From Rotaria sordida (Eukaryota; Rotifera; Eurotatoria; Philodinida; Philodinidae), in assembly GCA_905250125.1 (NCBI GenBank), contig CAJNOL010001097.1, forward strand, positions 1-64,000: DNA of 64,000 nucleotides, given 5' to 3'. Position 1 is the stretch's first letter. Every line of letters starts with the position of its first letter. A program made the position numbers and the translations under genes. Positions 24,100 to 35,728 of this stretch are shown here, piece after piece. The notes under the pieces were generated by a model. That model made no database searches. It saw only the letters and a program-made list of their open reading frames with translations, and was not told the DNA's origin.

Positions 24100-27000
24100 T
24101 CATCTAACAGAGGTACAAATAAAACAGTTCACGTATTTAGTTTACGTTTCAATCAAGATTCAAGTATGTGATATAGAAAGTTTTCTTAATATTATGTGCA
24201 TATCGAAGTAATAAAAAAATATCGAAATGAAAAAAACAATAATATTCTTTTTAGTTTTTCTTCTATAATTTCTACTGTTAATATGATACAGAAAAACGAG
24301 TCACTTGAATTGATTGTCTTTATGTTTATGCAAGCGGAATATCACATTCATTATTCTATTTTTATAAGTATATTAAAATATTTCGATTACAATTTACCAT
24401 TATTCCATATTATGGCTGTTTCTAGAATCAAGAAGAAAATTTTTTAACCGACTAACCGCTTTTGAATTAAGACTATGTGCATTATGTAGATTCAAATGAG
24501 CTATGAATATTGTGATCTCCCTCAGGGACACTAGGAAAACTCTGTTTCAGATTTCGACTTGAAACAGATCTTTTGATTTACTGCTATTCTGAAATAAGAA
24601 TATCGAATCCGTCGGTTTATAAGAATGATGTAAAGGACACGCTAAACTAATCTCGTTAAGACTTGTTTCAAGTCAAAATTCGAAAAAGTGTTTCCTGCTA
24701 TGTCTGAGAAGAACTAAAGCATTCATTTATTTGGGTTCATATAATGCACATACTTTCGATTCAAACGCAAGTTATCAGTTGGAGGACTTTTCTCGTTAGT
24801 AAGACTAAAATAAACTCAACAGAATTCAAATCTAGAAGTCTGTTCTGTAGAGTTACGATAGCTTTGCTGGATGCATATCGTAGGATAGGATATTGGAAGT
24901 AAAACTTGAACAATGAATGGTTGAACTGGAATATTCTTTTTAATAAATAGATCTCATGATCTTAAAATATCCGAAAAGTTTCATTCAAAATGGCTGCTTT
25001 CTTCTATAAAATATTCAATATCGAAAATCTAATTGATTTTTGAACGTTGAATATTTTAAGAAGAAAGTTGCCATTTTTATTGAAATTTTTACAATTTTCG
25101 TAGGATCATAAAATTTATTTATTGGCAAACATTTTAGATCAAAAGTTCTCTGTTCAATTTTCTTGTCAATACTCTGTTCTATGGTAAAAATCTTTTAAAA
25201 TTCTTGTAGCTGCTGTACAAAAGATCTATGGATTCAAATCATTCTTATCTAGAAAGTCTTCTCTAAAGGCTTAAAATTGATAAATCATTTCGAATGGCTC
25301 TCTCGTAAGCTTCTCCTAAAAATAAAAACTAGTACTCATTGACTACTTAGCGAATGATAAATCAAAAATTCTTAGTATTTTACTAGAACATTTACAAGTC
25401 ATAACCTAAATAAACAGTGAAATATTAAAAATAATTTATTAGGTTGTTTTATTTGTACAACATATAATGGTATTCATATTTTTAATGTTGAACCACTTAC
25501 TCAAAAATGTTATCTAGGTAATAAACGTTATAAATAACTTTCTCTTAATTATTATTTGCAATTTATATTTAGATGTTGGTCCTACTACTTATGCTGAAAT
25601 GCTTTATCGTACGAATTTAATTGCTTATGTACCAGCAGAACATGCCACTGGATTACCATCACATGTTGGTAAGAAGAAAAATATTTATTATTATTATTAT
25701 TATTATTATTTTCAAATTAAAATATATTTTAGTTAATATCTATGATAATCAACGTAAAGCACATGTACTTGAACTTAGCTTTAATTCATCGGTTATTTCT
25801 ATACGAATGTCACGAACAAGGTTTAAAATATATAATATATGTTAGCGTTCAATCTCAGATTTGCCTAGCAAACTTCGAAATAGTAAAAAAAAAAAAAGAA
25901 GTTAATTCATATCTCGATTGCGAATGCAGCAGTAGAGCGAAGAGAACAAGTACATTCATACCTACATATACCCTTTTTTGAAAATACAATTTCATGTGGT
26001 ATAGTTAATTTTTGTTGTAATTTAATATGTTAGTCGATCCGAGATTGGACACTAATATATTTCTTTTCTTTAGTTTATGTTTTGGTTTTTTTTTTTGTTA
26101 CACAGACTTTTAGTAATACTTGTGGACAAAATACATATTTTTTCTTTCCCTTCTAAATGTCGACTTTTACATACAATTCATACAAGAGCAAATCCGAGAG
26201 GTTTATTTTATAATAATTGATTTTTATTAATTAAAAAATATCTATGTTTATTATCTCAGGTCTTTGTGAATTATCGAATAATAATGGATCATTGATTGTT
26301 TTTCCTTCGAATGCAAGACCTACAGGCGGTCTTATTCAAATATTAGTAAGCATAGCAAAAAATGTATTATAAATTGTTGATGAATCCATTGAAAGTTTTA
26401 TATTGCTGACATTTGTTCTAATTTTTTCAGAATAGTATAATGAAAAAATCGATGTTTATTTTCGATATGTGTAGCATCGAATAAAGCTTGAAATTATTTG
26501 TTGTACGCATCAACCTTTGTGCAATGAGCATATCTAATTTAATGATTTATAAATAGAATAGAGAAATAGAGTCTTAGACTAATGCGACTTTTTTTTTCTC
26601 TTCTCCCACATATGCTTTGAAGTACGTCAGAATATTCTATCAGATTTCAAATCCCTATTTAGAATATTATTATAGTACAGAAATTATTATCATGAATAGA
26701 AATGTCATTTATATTAAAACTGAAAAAACAATTAATCTTAAATTAGATAATCGATAAAAGTCTATTCTCTTCTTTTATTTCCTTCAAACAAACAAAAATG
26801 TACACATCTTATTTGAAGTTGATTGACATGAGTATACTTTTGTATCATACGCGTGTACAGACTGACTTTTAATGTATGTGTGCATAAGTGTCATATAGCG
26901 CACACATACTTTTTAATGCTAATATTCATTTAAAAAAAAAAAAGAAAAAAGAATAACGAAAGAGACAGATTTTTCTTTCTGTATGATAATGACGGCATCA

Positions 27001-28382
27001 AATAACTTGCTTGATTCTGTATACTTTTGTGATTAGTGAAAAAAGACGACAAATTCAATTTTTTTTTTTGTGCACATTATGATTATCAATTATATGACAT
27101 GGTTTTTTATTTATAATACGCGTGTCATCTTTCTGTTTTGTATTCTAATGACAAAATACAGCAGGTAGCTGGGAAAGAAAGAAGGTAACCAGATGCGCCA
27201 CGGATGAAATAACATAATTGGCAAATGATTATATGTTATAGGAAACATTCTAGATGATCATTAGTGCATCACTACTTTTATAGAACTAAAAAAAATTGCT
27301 TTTTTTTATCATCATTCTACCATATGCTAATCTGATGCGCACGTTTATACTCAGTTTTCAGTGATGAAAATTAATTAAATTCATTACTTATCAAACAAAA
27401 CAAAAAAAACTTCCATTGACCAATAATTTCTTTCTTTTTTATTAACAGACTAGAAAGACCGAAAAAGAAAAAAAAAGTGTTGTTTGGTTCGTTCTTTTTT
27501 TGTTGATTAATGATGAATAAATGTTGAATTGTTCGTTGGTAGTGAAGTATTTATTGATGATGATGGTGTCGTTGCAAATAAACCATGAGAATATACAGAA
27601 CCAGCAGCAAAATATGCAGCTTGATTCAATAATGATGTTTGAAGATCTTGACTAATAATTAAAAAGAAAACAATTGACATTTTCAATATTTCATTAAGTG
27701 AAAAGTGGTTAGGTTGTAAATGTGCCATGACTATTAGATATATAAGACGGATAATGTTCGAGATAAGTGGCAATTTTTCTTTTTTACTTCTCTTATTTTG
27801 AAAAGGGCATAACTTACGTTCGTGGTGTACGATCTCTTTGTCGTCGATTTTTAAACCAATTACTAACTTGTGTTAATGTTAAACCAGTTTTTTTTGCTAA
27901 TAAACGTTTTTCATTTGGTGTTGGATAACGATTTTGTCTATAACATTCTTTTAATGCTTGTCGTGATTTTTCTTTAAAACAATAAATTGTTTCTTCACCA
28001 TCCCATATAGATTTTGGTAATGGATATTTTCGTCTTATACGATATTTATCAACAGCACCTAATGGACGACCACGTATTTTTTGTGCTTCCATATAATGTG
28101 CTTTATACCATAATTGTTGTAATTCTGAATGATGATGACTATCAAATGTATGTGATTCTAATAAATAATATAATTCACGAAATTTTGATTGATGATAATA
28201 AATAATTGCACGTGCTTTTAATATACTATCATGTTGATGTATTAATACAGCATCAGGTGATGAAGATTTTAATGGTAATAATTGTAAAAGTTTAATTAAT
28301 TTATCAATTTTACCACTTTGTTGAATAGCTTCGCATACACAAGCTAAATGATCAATTGTTAAAGTTATTGTTTGTTCAATAC

Positions 28383-28413
<31 letters not shown>

Positions 28414-31400
28414 TGGTAATTTAAGAATAATTGGATTTTGTAGAAGAGTATTATTTGTTGTAGGTGATGATGTTAATGTTGAATTTGATGAATCATCATT
28501 CTCAATTTTTGTTGAAATATTGGATTGAGATATATAATGATTTGGATAATAAGATGGATAAACATTGGATGATGTTGCAGAAAAATTATGATGATGATGA
28601 TGATAATCGTATGCTGAATGATGATAAGAGGAGCTTGGTGTGCTCGATTTCATCATATTTAGAGAGAACGGAGATGATGATGATGATGATGATGATATAT
28701 AGACACAAATTCTCGCCTTTCACATACTCGAGTAATATGATCAAATGTATTGTTATACTTTCTCTCGTTCGATGATAAGAAAAAAAAAACAGACAAGAAA
28801 AAAAAAAAAGGTGATTGGTTAAAAAAACGTATTGGTCGAATGAGAAAAAAAAAAGTAGTCTTGTTCATAGTTTTTTTTTTCACTATGCTGAATGATTAAG
28901 TATGTTCTTCAGACAGATGAAAGAGAACCAGTAATTTTCCACTTGGCGTAGACTATTTAGTTGTTATTAAAAAAAAAATTTTTTCAAAGTTATGGGAAAA
29001 TTGAAGTATGCATACGACATATATTGGATGATTAGAAAATGATGAATAAGTGTTCATAGTAATCTTGATTGAGTACATTTCTTCTTTTTTTTTCTTGCCA
29101 ATTGAAAAAAAGTTGATTATAAAAGATATTCGACGATTGTAAAATTCTCTTGTTTTTTTTTTTATTTGAATCGATGTGACTTATATGATTCTTTATATGA
29201 GGGTGAATAATTCTAAACTTATTCTTAATCGATATCGATACTACTTTGGTCATGAATGATATTGTTATTTGAAATCGAAAACATAAAATTTTAACATTAT
29301 CTTGTTCATATCCTTCTTTTTTACAACCTATAAACACTTTCTATGTTCTCTTCTTTTTTAGCACTTTTGCGGACAAATACTATATATATATATATCATTT
29401 TGCATTCGATCATAAAAATTACCGGATATTATTGAAATAGATATTTTATATACTGATAGGTTAAACTCACATTATACATCTAGAGATGTGCAGGACGAAG
29501 ATTTTTAGTTTTAGCCCTGATTTTGGCCACGACAAAGAAAAAACTATTTCAGAATTTATTTGTATTAGATCTAAAAAAAAAATGTATTAATGATACCTCC
29601 CTCTTTTTTGACAAATTCTGGTTCTCGAAGAGGGTACAACTGATCTGCATGAAATTTTTACCACAGACACTTGGAAATATTCTCCAGAGATGAAATCAGC
29701 CTTTTTCGTTGATAATTTTCATATTTCGACTTATGAAGTCTTGAACACCAGCAACCCGATTCTGGATCTAAAACTTTATGTATTTCTCTCATAAAAAAGA
29801 AGCTTAAATCACTCCTGAGATATAGTCTAAGGTATCTCAAAAAAATTTTCAGCTTGATTGGACAAAATTAGACGAGAGTCCTATGGAAAACTAGAATTTT
29901 CTCGAAAAACTGTGGAAACCTCGTTTACAACTTTTTTCCCTCGAACATGGATCTCCTTATTTTAGGTGCTCTTTCTGTAGTAAAAATTTCATACAGATCG
30001 GTTGTACTCTCGTTGAGAACTAGAAATGGCCAAAAATAGAGGAGAACATCCTTAAATACTCATGTTTTGATGAAGGCTTCTTCCATCTTCAAAATCGATT
30101 TTCGATATAGCGCACGGAATCTCTCTAGAACGTTTCACAAATGTTGGATCCATAAAAGTAAACTTAAGAACTTTGATTACCTCTGCAAACTCCAGCATTC
30201 AGTAGTTTTCTAGATATCAAGACCCAAAATGGACCCTCGATCTATACAAATATTTTTCACTATAATTCAAGATGTAGAAGTGAGAAGTGTTTTTTTTTTT
30301 GAAAGAGAACTGTTTGCCCCTTCGGATGAGAAGAAAGGATTTTTTATTGTTACTCTCTTTAACTTATGGTGGCGTTGAAACTTGTAAAATCTTGAATAGC
30401 TATTAGAGATTTTCTATAGACCTAGAGCCTATTTAAAAAATCTCTTCTCCTAATCCAAAGAAGCATCAAATGCCCCAATAAACAAAAAAACCGCAACTCT
30501 CTATAATGAAGTATACTTGAAAAAAATTTGTTCGGAGTTTGATCATCAGCATAAAATCAATTTTGAGAAAAATACAAACATGATATGCCAATGGTATTTA
30601 TAGTTACTACAGCCAGCGCCAGAATCTTTAAAGAAAAAAAAACTCCTTAAAAAAAATCATTTTTTGACGAAAATCGACTTTTTGAAGAGGAGAAACCTTC
30701 ACTTAGCCGAACAATATCATTTTTTTTGGTCATCTCTTCGAAATTTTGCTTCGATTACTATGAATTATAACATAATTCGTTAAAAACCATAGAAAATTTC
30801 GTTAAAATCTTGAGTTCTAGTTCAAATAACTTTTTTCTCTCATAATTTTAGTTCCGGTAAATGTTTATTTTTGGGTCTTGCATATCTCTATAGACATCCA
30901 ACGAGTGATTCCGTTTTCAAGATTAAGTTTTTTTTTTTAATCAGTGTAAATGATAGTATTGAAATGAGAATAAAGACCAATAAATAACATGTTAATACTG
31001 TTTTCAAATAGGTTCAAGAACATGCTTTTTTCCATCGTTCTCATCTATGGACTTATATTCTCAGATAGTAGAGACTTTCATTACATGATTTCAAAATTCA
31101 ATGATTACATTAAAATAGAATAATTATTTTTGATTGTAACATAAGTTGATTGAATATACTTGTGAACCAATTCTATAGTTTCGATTAAACTAACGAGCAA
31201 TAAGCCATATATATATATATATGACTGATAAAAGTAGTCTTTTAGTTTTTTTTATTGTTTCGAAATTTAACCTTTCGTTTTATTAATATTTACGTAATTC
31301 CAAGATTATCAAAATAGGAATTTCAACACTAAATTTTATTTAATTAGAATATGGATGAATTTGAAAATGAAATGTCTCATAATCCACGTATAATTCAAGC

Positions 31401-31930
31401 TCATAAAAGTGAATTAGCAGCAATCACTCTCAGTTCTACTAGTAATCTATTAGCTACTGCTTCTAAACGGGTAAGTTTAATAAAATAATAAAAAGATTTT
31501 TTTTATATTTTTGAATTTTTAATAGGGCACTCTTATACGTATATTTTTAACAACAGGATTATGTGAAAAAATTTTTGAATTTCAACGTGGTTCAGATACA
31601 GCTGATATTTATAGTCTTGCATTTAATTGTAATTCAGATTTTTTATGTGTATCAAGTGATACGGGTACTGTACATGTATATAGTGTTCGTGATCCAAAAT
31701 TAAATCGAAAGGCTACATTTCAATATGCATTAAATGAAATTTATGGTGATTTATGTAATTTTAGCGTCAATAATGAACAACCATGTATATGCGCATTTTC
31801 AGACCTGCAACGTGTTGTTGTAGTAAGCTTTAATGGAACGTTCTATCAACATATTTTGACTTCAAATGGAAAATGTAGTCGAGAAGTATATGAAATTTAT
31901 TTAGATGAAAATGATGGATGTAATTTTTGA
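24097..31930 (+). CDS. WDR45: PROPPIN autophagy protein, WIPI4/WDR45-like
   Basis: PROPPINs are seven-bladed beta-propellers that bind PI3P on forming autophagosomes; WDR45 links PI3P to the ATG2 lipid-transfer protein. Eight exons join in frame to 344 residues (human WDR45 about 360): 24097-24163, 25443-25517, 25573-25668, 25733-25820, 26106-26200, 26260-26345, 31348-31470, 31526-31930. Signature parts are [56 protein letters not shown] and [19 protein letters not shown]. The lipid-binding FRRG motif reads FQRG here. The intron 26346-31347 contains a SIX gene on the other strand. WDR45 fits better than WDR45B at the NVEPL and RLNR-like blocks, but the assignment within the pair is moderate. 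Confidence 0.92.
24164..25442 (+). other. WDR45 intron 1
   Basis: A 1.3-kb intron early in the propeller, holding repeat A copy 2 and AT-rich DNA with small inverted words around 24975-25070 (ATATTCAATATCGAAAATC against ATTTTTGAACGTTGAATATT). No gene is visible in it. Confidence 0.6.
24468..24610. repeat. Dispersed repeat family A, copy 2
   Basis: This is the shorter copy of the repeat at 13784-14000, here inside WDR45 intron 1. Shared words in order include ATGAGCTATGAATA, ACACTAGGAAA, TCGACTTGAAA and GATCTTTTGATTTACT. Confidence 0.75.
25685..25712. repeat. (ATT)n microsatellite
   Basis: About nine ATT/TTA units lie in a WDR45 intron, between the exons ending 25668 and starting 25733. Confidence 0.9.
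27507..28656 (-). CDS. SIX4: SIX-family homeobox transcription factor, SIX4/5-like
   Basis: SIX proteins pair a protein-binding SIX domain with a SIX-type homeodomain and act in eye, muscle and neural fate. Two exons on the minus strand, 28656-27818 and 27651-27507, join in frame (AC|T) to 327 residues. The N-terminus is His/Ser-rich with a 10-Asn run. The SIX domain begins at about residue 100 ([15 protein letters not shown]) and includes LESHTFDSH and [22 protein letters not shown]. The homeodomain contains [17 protein letters not shown] and ends [19 protein letters not shown] and QNRYPTP favour SIX4/5 over SIX1/2 or SIX3/6. The tail after the homeodomain is short, about 50 residues. It lies wholly inside a WDR45 intron, antisense to that gene. 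Confidence 0.94.
28383..28412. repeat. Trinucleotide repeat encoding polyAsn in SIX gene
   Basis: About ten ATT units on the plus strand encode the uninterrupted Asn run before the SIX domain on the minus strand. It is likely length-variable. Confidence 0.9.
28657..31347. other. Upstream of SIX gene and remainder of the WDR45 intron
   Basis: The region next to the SIX ATG has GATGAT repeats and poly(A/T) runs at 28670-28880, probably its 5' UTR and promoter. From about 29480 to 30960 the text is less homopolymeric and slightly GC-richer, with no frame over 60 codons that looks real. It could be old repeat DNA. A short TATATA run sits at 31209-31224. Confidence 0.5.
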
Positions 31931-32307
31931 TAGGAAATCTATTTATTATTTTCTTTTCTTTTTCTATTTATTTTATTTATGTATACATTGTGTTTTCTTT
32001 ATTCATGATAATGAGAAATAAACAGTGTCACGAAGAAGAAAATAAATCAAAGATTTGTTATAGGAAATCTTGAAAATTTTAGTTTTATATAGGGAATATT
32101 TATTGAAAAAATTATTATGTTGTTTTCTTTTGTAGCCCTAAATGCATGGAGAAAACAGCTGATTAGGAAGCCGATAATCGCCCTAATCACTCCCTAATCA
32201 TTCCTAATTAAGTATGATTCAGGGATGCAACAATACCAATACCATTTGATATTGGCAAGTATTGACAGTGGTAGGTATTGGTCGGTAGTGGTATTTGTTA
32301 TGGACAG

Positions 32308-32620
32308 TATGTCAAGAAAAATCAAATTCGAAAATTTCAAGAAACCAATCATATATTCATATTCCTTTACCCCGAACACCTTCGATTAAACTTTATAGAG
32401 AAATCGTTATTTTTGAAAAATAGCTTGTTCAAGACGAAAAAATCAAGGATTTAAAATTAGTTTCTGCGAATTTTCGAGTTGGATTTTTTTCGTCTGGAAC
32501 AGACTATTTTTCGAAAATAACGATTTCTCTATAAAGTTTGATCAAAGGTGTTCGGAGTAAAGGAATACGAATCTATAATTTGTTTCTCGAAATATTCGAG
32601 TTGAATTTTTCTTGGCATAC
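32308..32620. repeat. 313-bp imperfect palindrome
   Basis: The left arm 32308-32443 starts GTATGTCAAGAAAAATC. The right arm 32481-32620 ends with its complement GATTTTTCTTGGCATAC in slightly changed form. Inner blocks also pair: AACTTTATAGAGAAATCGTTA with its complement at 32516-32536, and the AAGACGAAAAAATC block with its complement near 32481-32494. The loop is about 37 nt. It could be a fold-back transposon or MITE, or an inverted duplication. Confidence 0.8.
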
Positions 32621-32717
32621 TATCAATACTAATGCTCAACGGAGAACAAATTGATTTCAATAGCAGAAATCAATTTGAAACTACTTGAAATCATTCGCTT
32701 ATAATCACAGTACATCA

Positions 32718-33030
32718 TAGGGTTGTCTCTGGCAACCAGAGGGTTTGTCAATACGATCTATCATTTCGAAAATACAACCTCATGTCCCAACCTTAATTAT
32801 CAGAGAGAACATGCTTTCTATAATCTGATTGGTTGTTTCTTTCAACCAATCAAATTTCAAGAGGGTTTTTCTTTGATAATCAGTGAATCCCGTAGGGTTG
32901 TCTTTGTCACATAGCAGGTAGTATTGATAAAACCCTTGATTGGCAAAGACAATCTTACGATGTGCCCTAACTATAAGAGAGAACGAACCTGCTGCAATCT
33001 GATTGGCTGAGTGAAACAACCATTCAGATT
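32718..33030. repeat. Diverged tandem duplication
   Basis: Two units of roughly 170 nt share, in order, AGGGTTGTCT, a CCC(T)AAC block, AGAGAGAAC, CTG, AATCTGATTGG and a CAACC end. Unit 1 begins near 32720 and unit 2 near 32893. Confidence 0.55.
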
Positions 33031-33586
33031 GCGGCGGGCCTACTCTAGAAATCACTTGACGAGGTTCATCGTACTAAAATCGTACGACAAAGGTGCTCAT
33101 AACAAAAGTCCTAAGATTTGTTATGATATGCATGCAGTTTCATTGTTTCCTGTCGAGCTCAAGCTGATGAGTGATCTACCAATGAATAGATGTAGATGAG
33201 AAATTTTGATTTAGAGAGAGGAGAAGTAACGAATTCAGCACCGATAGTTGCTCGAAAGTTATCGTTGAAGTCGTTTTTCTTAACGAAGAAAAGACGAATT
33301 TGAGTGGATGTATTTGAATGGTGATGCCTACCGAGAAAGGCATTCACAAGCACAATTTGTTGACTCCTGAGGATGAGGATGTGGGTAAGTCTTCTCTCAA
33401 CGAATGTCTCACCTTCTCGTTGATGTGCATAAATGAATCATACTTGCTGGCATTGAAACCATTTTTTCAAATTTACCTTTGATACTTGTTGATAAAGATA
33501 AATAAACACATAACGTCAAAGAACGTCATGCACATATATAGAATAATTGAGAAGATACACACAATCTTTATATCAACAACCGAAAA

Positions 33587-33868
33587 ATGAGTTCAGGCAA
33601 ATTAGATATATCTCTCCTATTGTCGCAATCTTATTCAATGGTGCAACTGACTGATTCATCCACTAATCCATTTGGAGTTCCGTCGGATGATCCTACTCAA
33701 CCAACATCTTATCAAAATGATACTAAAACAACTGCAACTTTTGTCGAAAGAGATGATTCTGACAGTTGCTGTCACTTCTGTTTAGCATGTTTAGAATGTT
33801 GTGCAATGACTGCAGAGTTTTTATATTGTTGTTTATTGTGTGTTCAATGTTTGAGTCAATGTAAATGA
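33587..33868 (+). CDS. Small cysteine-rich protein of unknown function
   Basis: A 93-residue single-exon frame starts at ATG 33587. The first 55 residues are polar, Ser/Thr/Asp-rich and probably disordered. The last 37 residues carry 11 cysteines in close pairs (SCCHFCLACLECC, then YCCLLCVQCLSQCK). There is no signal peptide, so the cysteines suggest metal binding or a palmitoylated membrane-surface tail. The Cys pattern is loosely like the start of the I-mfa (MDFI/MDFIC) domain, but it is much shorter and I do not assign it. An AATAAA overlaps the stop (33868-33873), which supports a real mRNA end nearby. Confidence 0.6.
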   Translation: MSSGKLDISLLLSQSYSMVQLTDSSTNPFGVPSDDPTQPTSYQNDTKTTATFVERDDSDSCCHFCLACLECCAMTAEFLYCCLLCVQCLSQCK

Positions 33869-33873
33869 ATAAA
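33868..33873 (+). terminator. Polyadenylation signal AATAAA
   Basis: The hexamer begins on the last base of the TGA stop of the small cysteine-rich gene. Confidence 0.5.
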
Positions 33874-35226
33874 AATCGAAAACATATATTAGAAATCAAT
33901 GACATGGATAAGTAGATTTTTTTCAATATTATCTGTACGATGAATATTGTTTGTCAAGAGTTTTAAACATTATAGAAAGGAAATGAAAATAGATTATTAT
34001 TAAATGCCAAAGAAAGAAAAAACATAAATCCAAAAAAGTATTAACTATTCTTTCACATAATTAAATCTTACAGATGGATTCTATACTCTCTAGTGACAAT
34101 AAATTTGTTTCTTTGATCATTTTCTGATTCCTTGAATTCAAATAATAGTATTTTATGCGTGAATTTTGTAATAACGGCAGAATATGTCAAAACCTCGAAC
34201 ATTTAGCATATTCGGCATGTTGAATTCCATTAACTTGGATCAGTAGAAAAAAAAATGCATATCCTCCAGTCATTCTGACTATATCACAATTCATTTTCAT
34301 TCATTGAAATTGAGATTCACTAGATACGTATATATCTTCATATTATAGTCAGAAACATCAACTTAAATTTCTATTTTCACCATTCATAAAAAAGCAATTA
34401 AAACTTTTTTGTAACAATGATCATTAATAGATGAAGAAACAAAAATACAAGAAAATCAACATCATGCATAGATATTTCTTCATGTTTCCACTTCTATCAA
34501 TCTTCTACTTCTATGATGTTTTTTTCTTGTTAATACTTGATTATTACGACACATTACAGGTAAACCATTTCAATTGATAAATAGAACAAAAATGTTTTGG
34601 TCAGTTTCAGAATTCAAAACGATTAAATATATACAGAACGAGAGGATGAGAATGGAAGTGAACAACAAGTAGCGATATACATGTCTCTGGCATTATCCAT
34701 ACTCGCATTCAGAAATGTATTGTATTCTTTACAATTCCCGAAACCTTGATTTAATTTTACAAGCAAGTAAGTTGTTCGATTTCTATTACATTCAACGAGA
34801 TATTATACGTCAATTAAGCATATCTTCATGTGAATAATGTAAAAAAAACTGCTCTTACTTCAATAAGATTAAGCTAATAATAATCGTTATTAATTTTAAC
34901 TTTATTTTCAAAGATTATAGATTAACGGACTGTGGAGAGGAAAACAAGTAAGTAATTATTCTGCAAAAATGATTACAAGTTCAGTTGTTCGAATAGAAAA
35001 AAAGTGTTGATTTGATAGAATTGCCATCCGTTGGTTAATCAATGACGAACAAATATAGACGATTGATTTTTTTTTCTTGAATTAAAGTAGGTGTTCAAAA
35101 TAAAAATATAAGTACTTCGATTTCATACCAGCTGAAACTTTCAATTAGTAATATATTTTATAGGTATGAAGTATTTTGAGGCTCGTTAAAAAAATTCGGA
35201 AAGCGAATATATAGACTACAGATACC

Positions 35227-35262
35227 GTGTATGGGTATGGGTTTCCTCTTAACCCATACTCT
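35227..35262. repeat. TG/CA mini-hairpin
   Basis: GTATGGGTT and AACCCATAC form a near-perfect stem around a loop of about 6 nt, the tightest member of the family seen at 11181, 13511, 14121 and 15899. Confidence 0.6.
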
Positions 35263-35728
35263 CATAAATCCATTCTTCTCAAAACATTTATAAAAGCAAT
35301 ACATCAAACCTCTTCTTAGATCATCTTGATCTCATCATCATCTTTTCATTTCTATAGCAACAAGTCTTATGACGTAAATTTGAATACCAAAAAAACATTA
35401 TTAATATGTAAACAAAAATCGATGATGAGAACGAGATGATTTCAAAAGAAGCTTTATGGACTGTTTTTAATGGTTTCTAAACTAAAAACATATACAAAAA
35501 AAATTTCAAGGACATCATTATTGATGAAAAAAATCTAGAAAATATTAAAAAATGAAATATTATTTCATATTTAATCATTTCCTATAATGAACACATTTTA
35601 AATCGTGAAAGAATCAAAATAAAACAGTCGTTTATATACAATTAAAAATTCTAAATCATGATTCGATTATTATAAAAGTAGAATCTATCATAAACTAAAT
35701 TTTATAACAAATGCTAAGCATATACTGT

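Larger units (their letters stand above)
31931..33586. other. Spacer rich in inverted and tandem repeats
   Basis: Holds the WDR45 3' UTR, CCCTAATC/GATTAGG inverted words at 32145-32210, GGTATTGG words at 32235-32300, the palindrome 32308-32620 and a diverged tandem duplication at about 32718-33030. No gene was recognised. Confidence 0.6.

Noticed and set aside
28014-28205. Plus-strand frames across the SIX gene
   Set aside because: They are antisense shadows of the SIX coding exon, which has clear domain homology.
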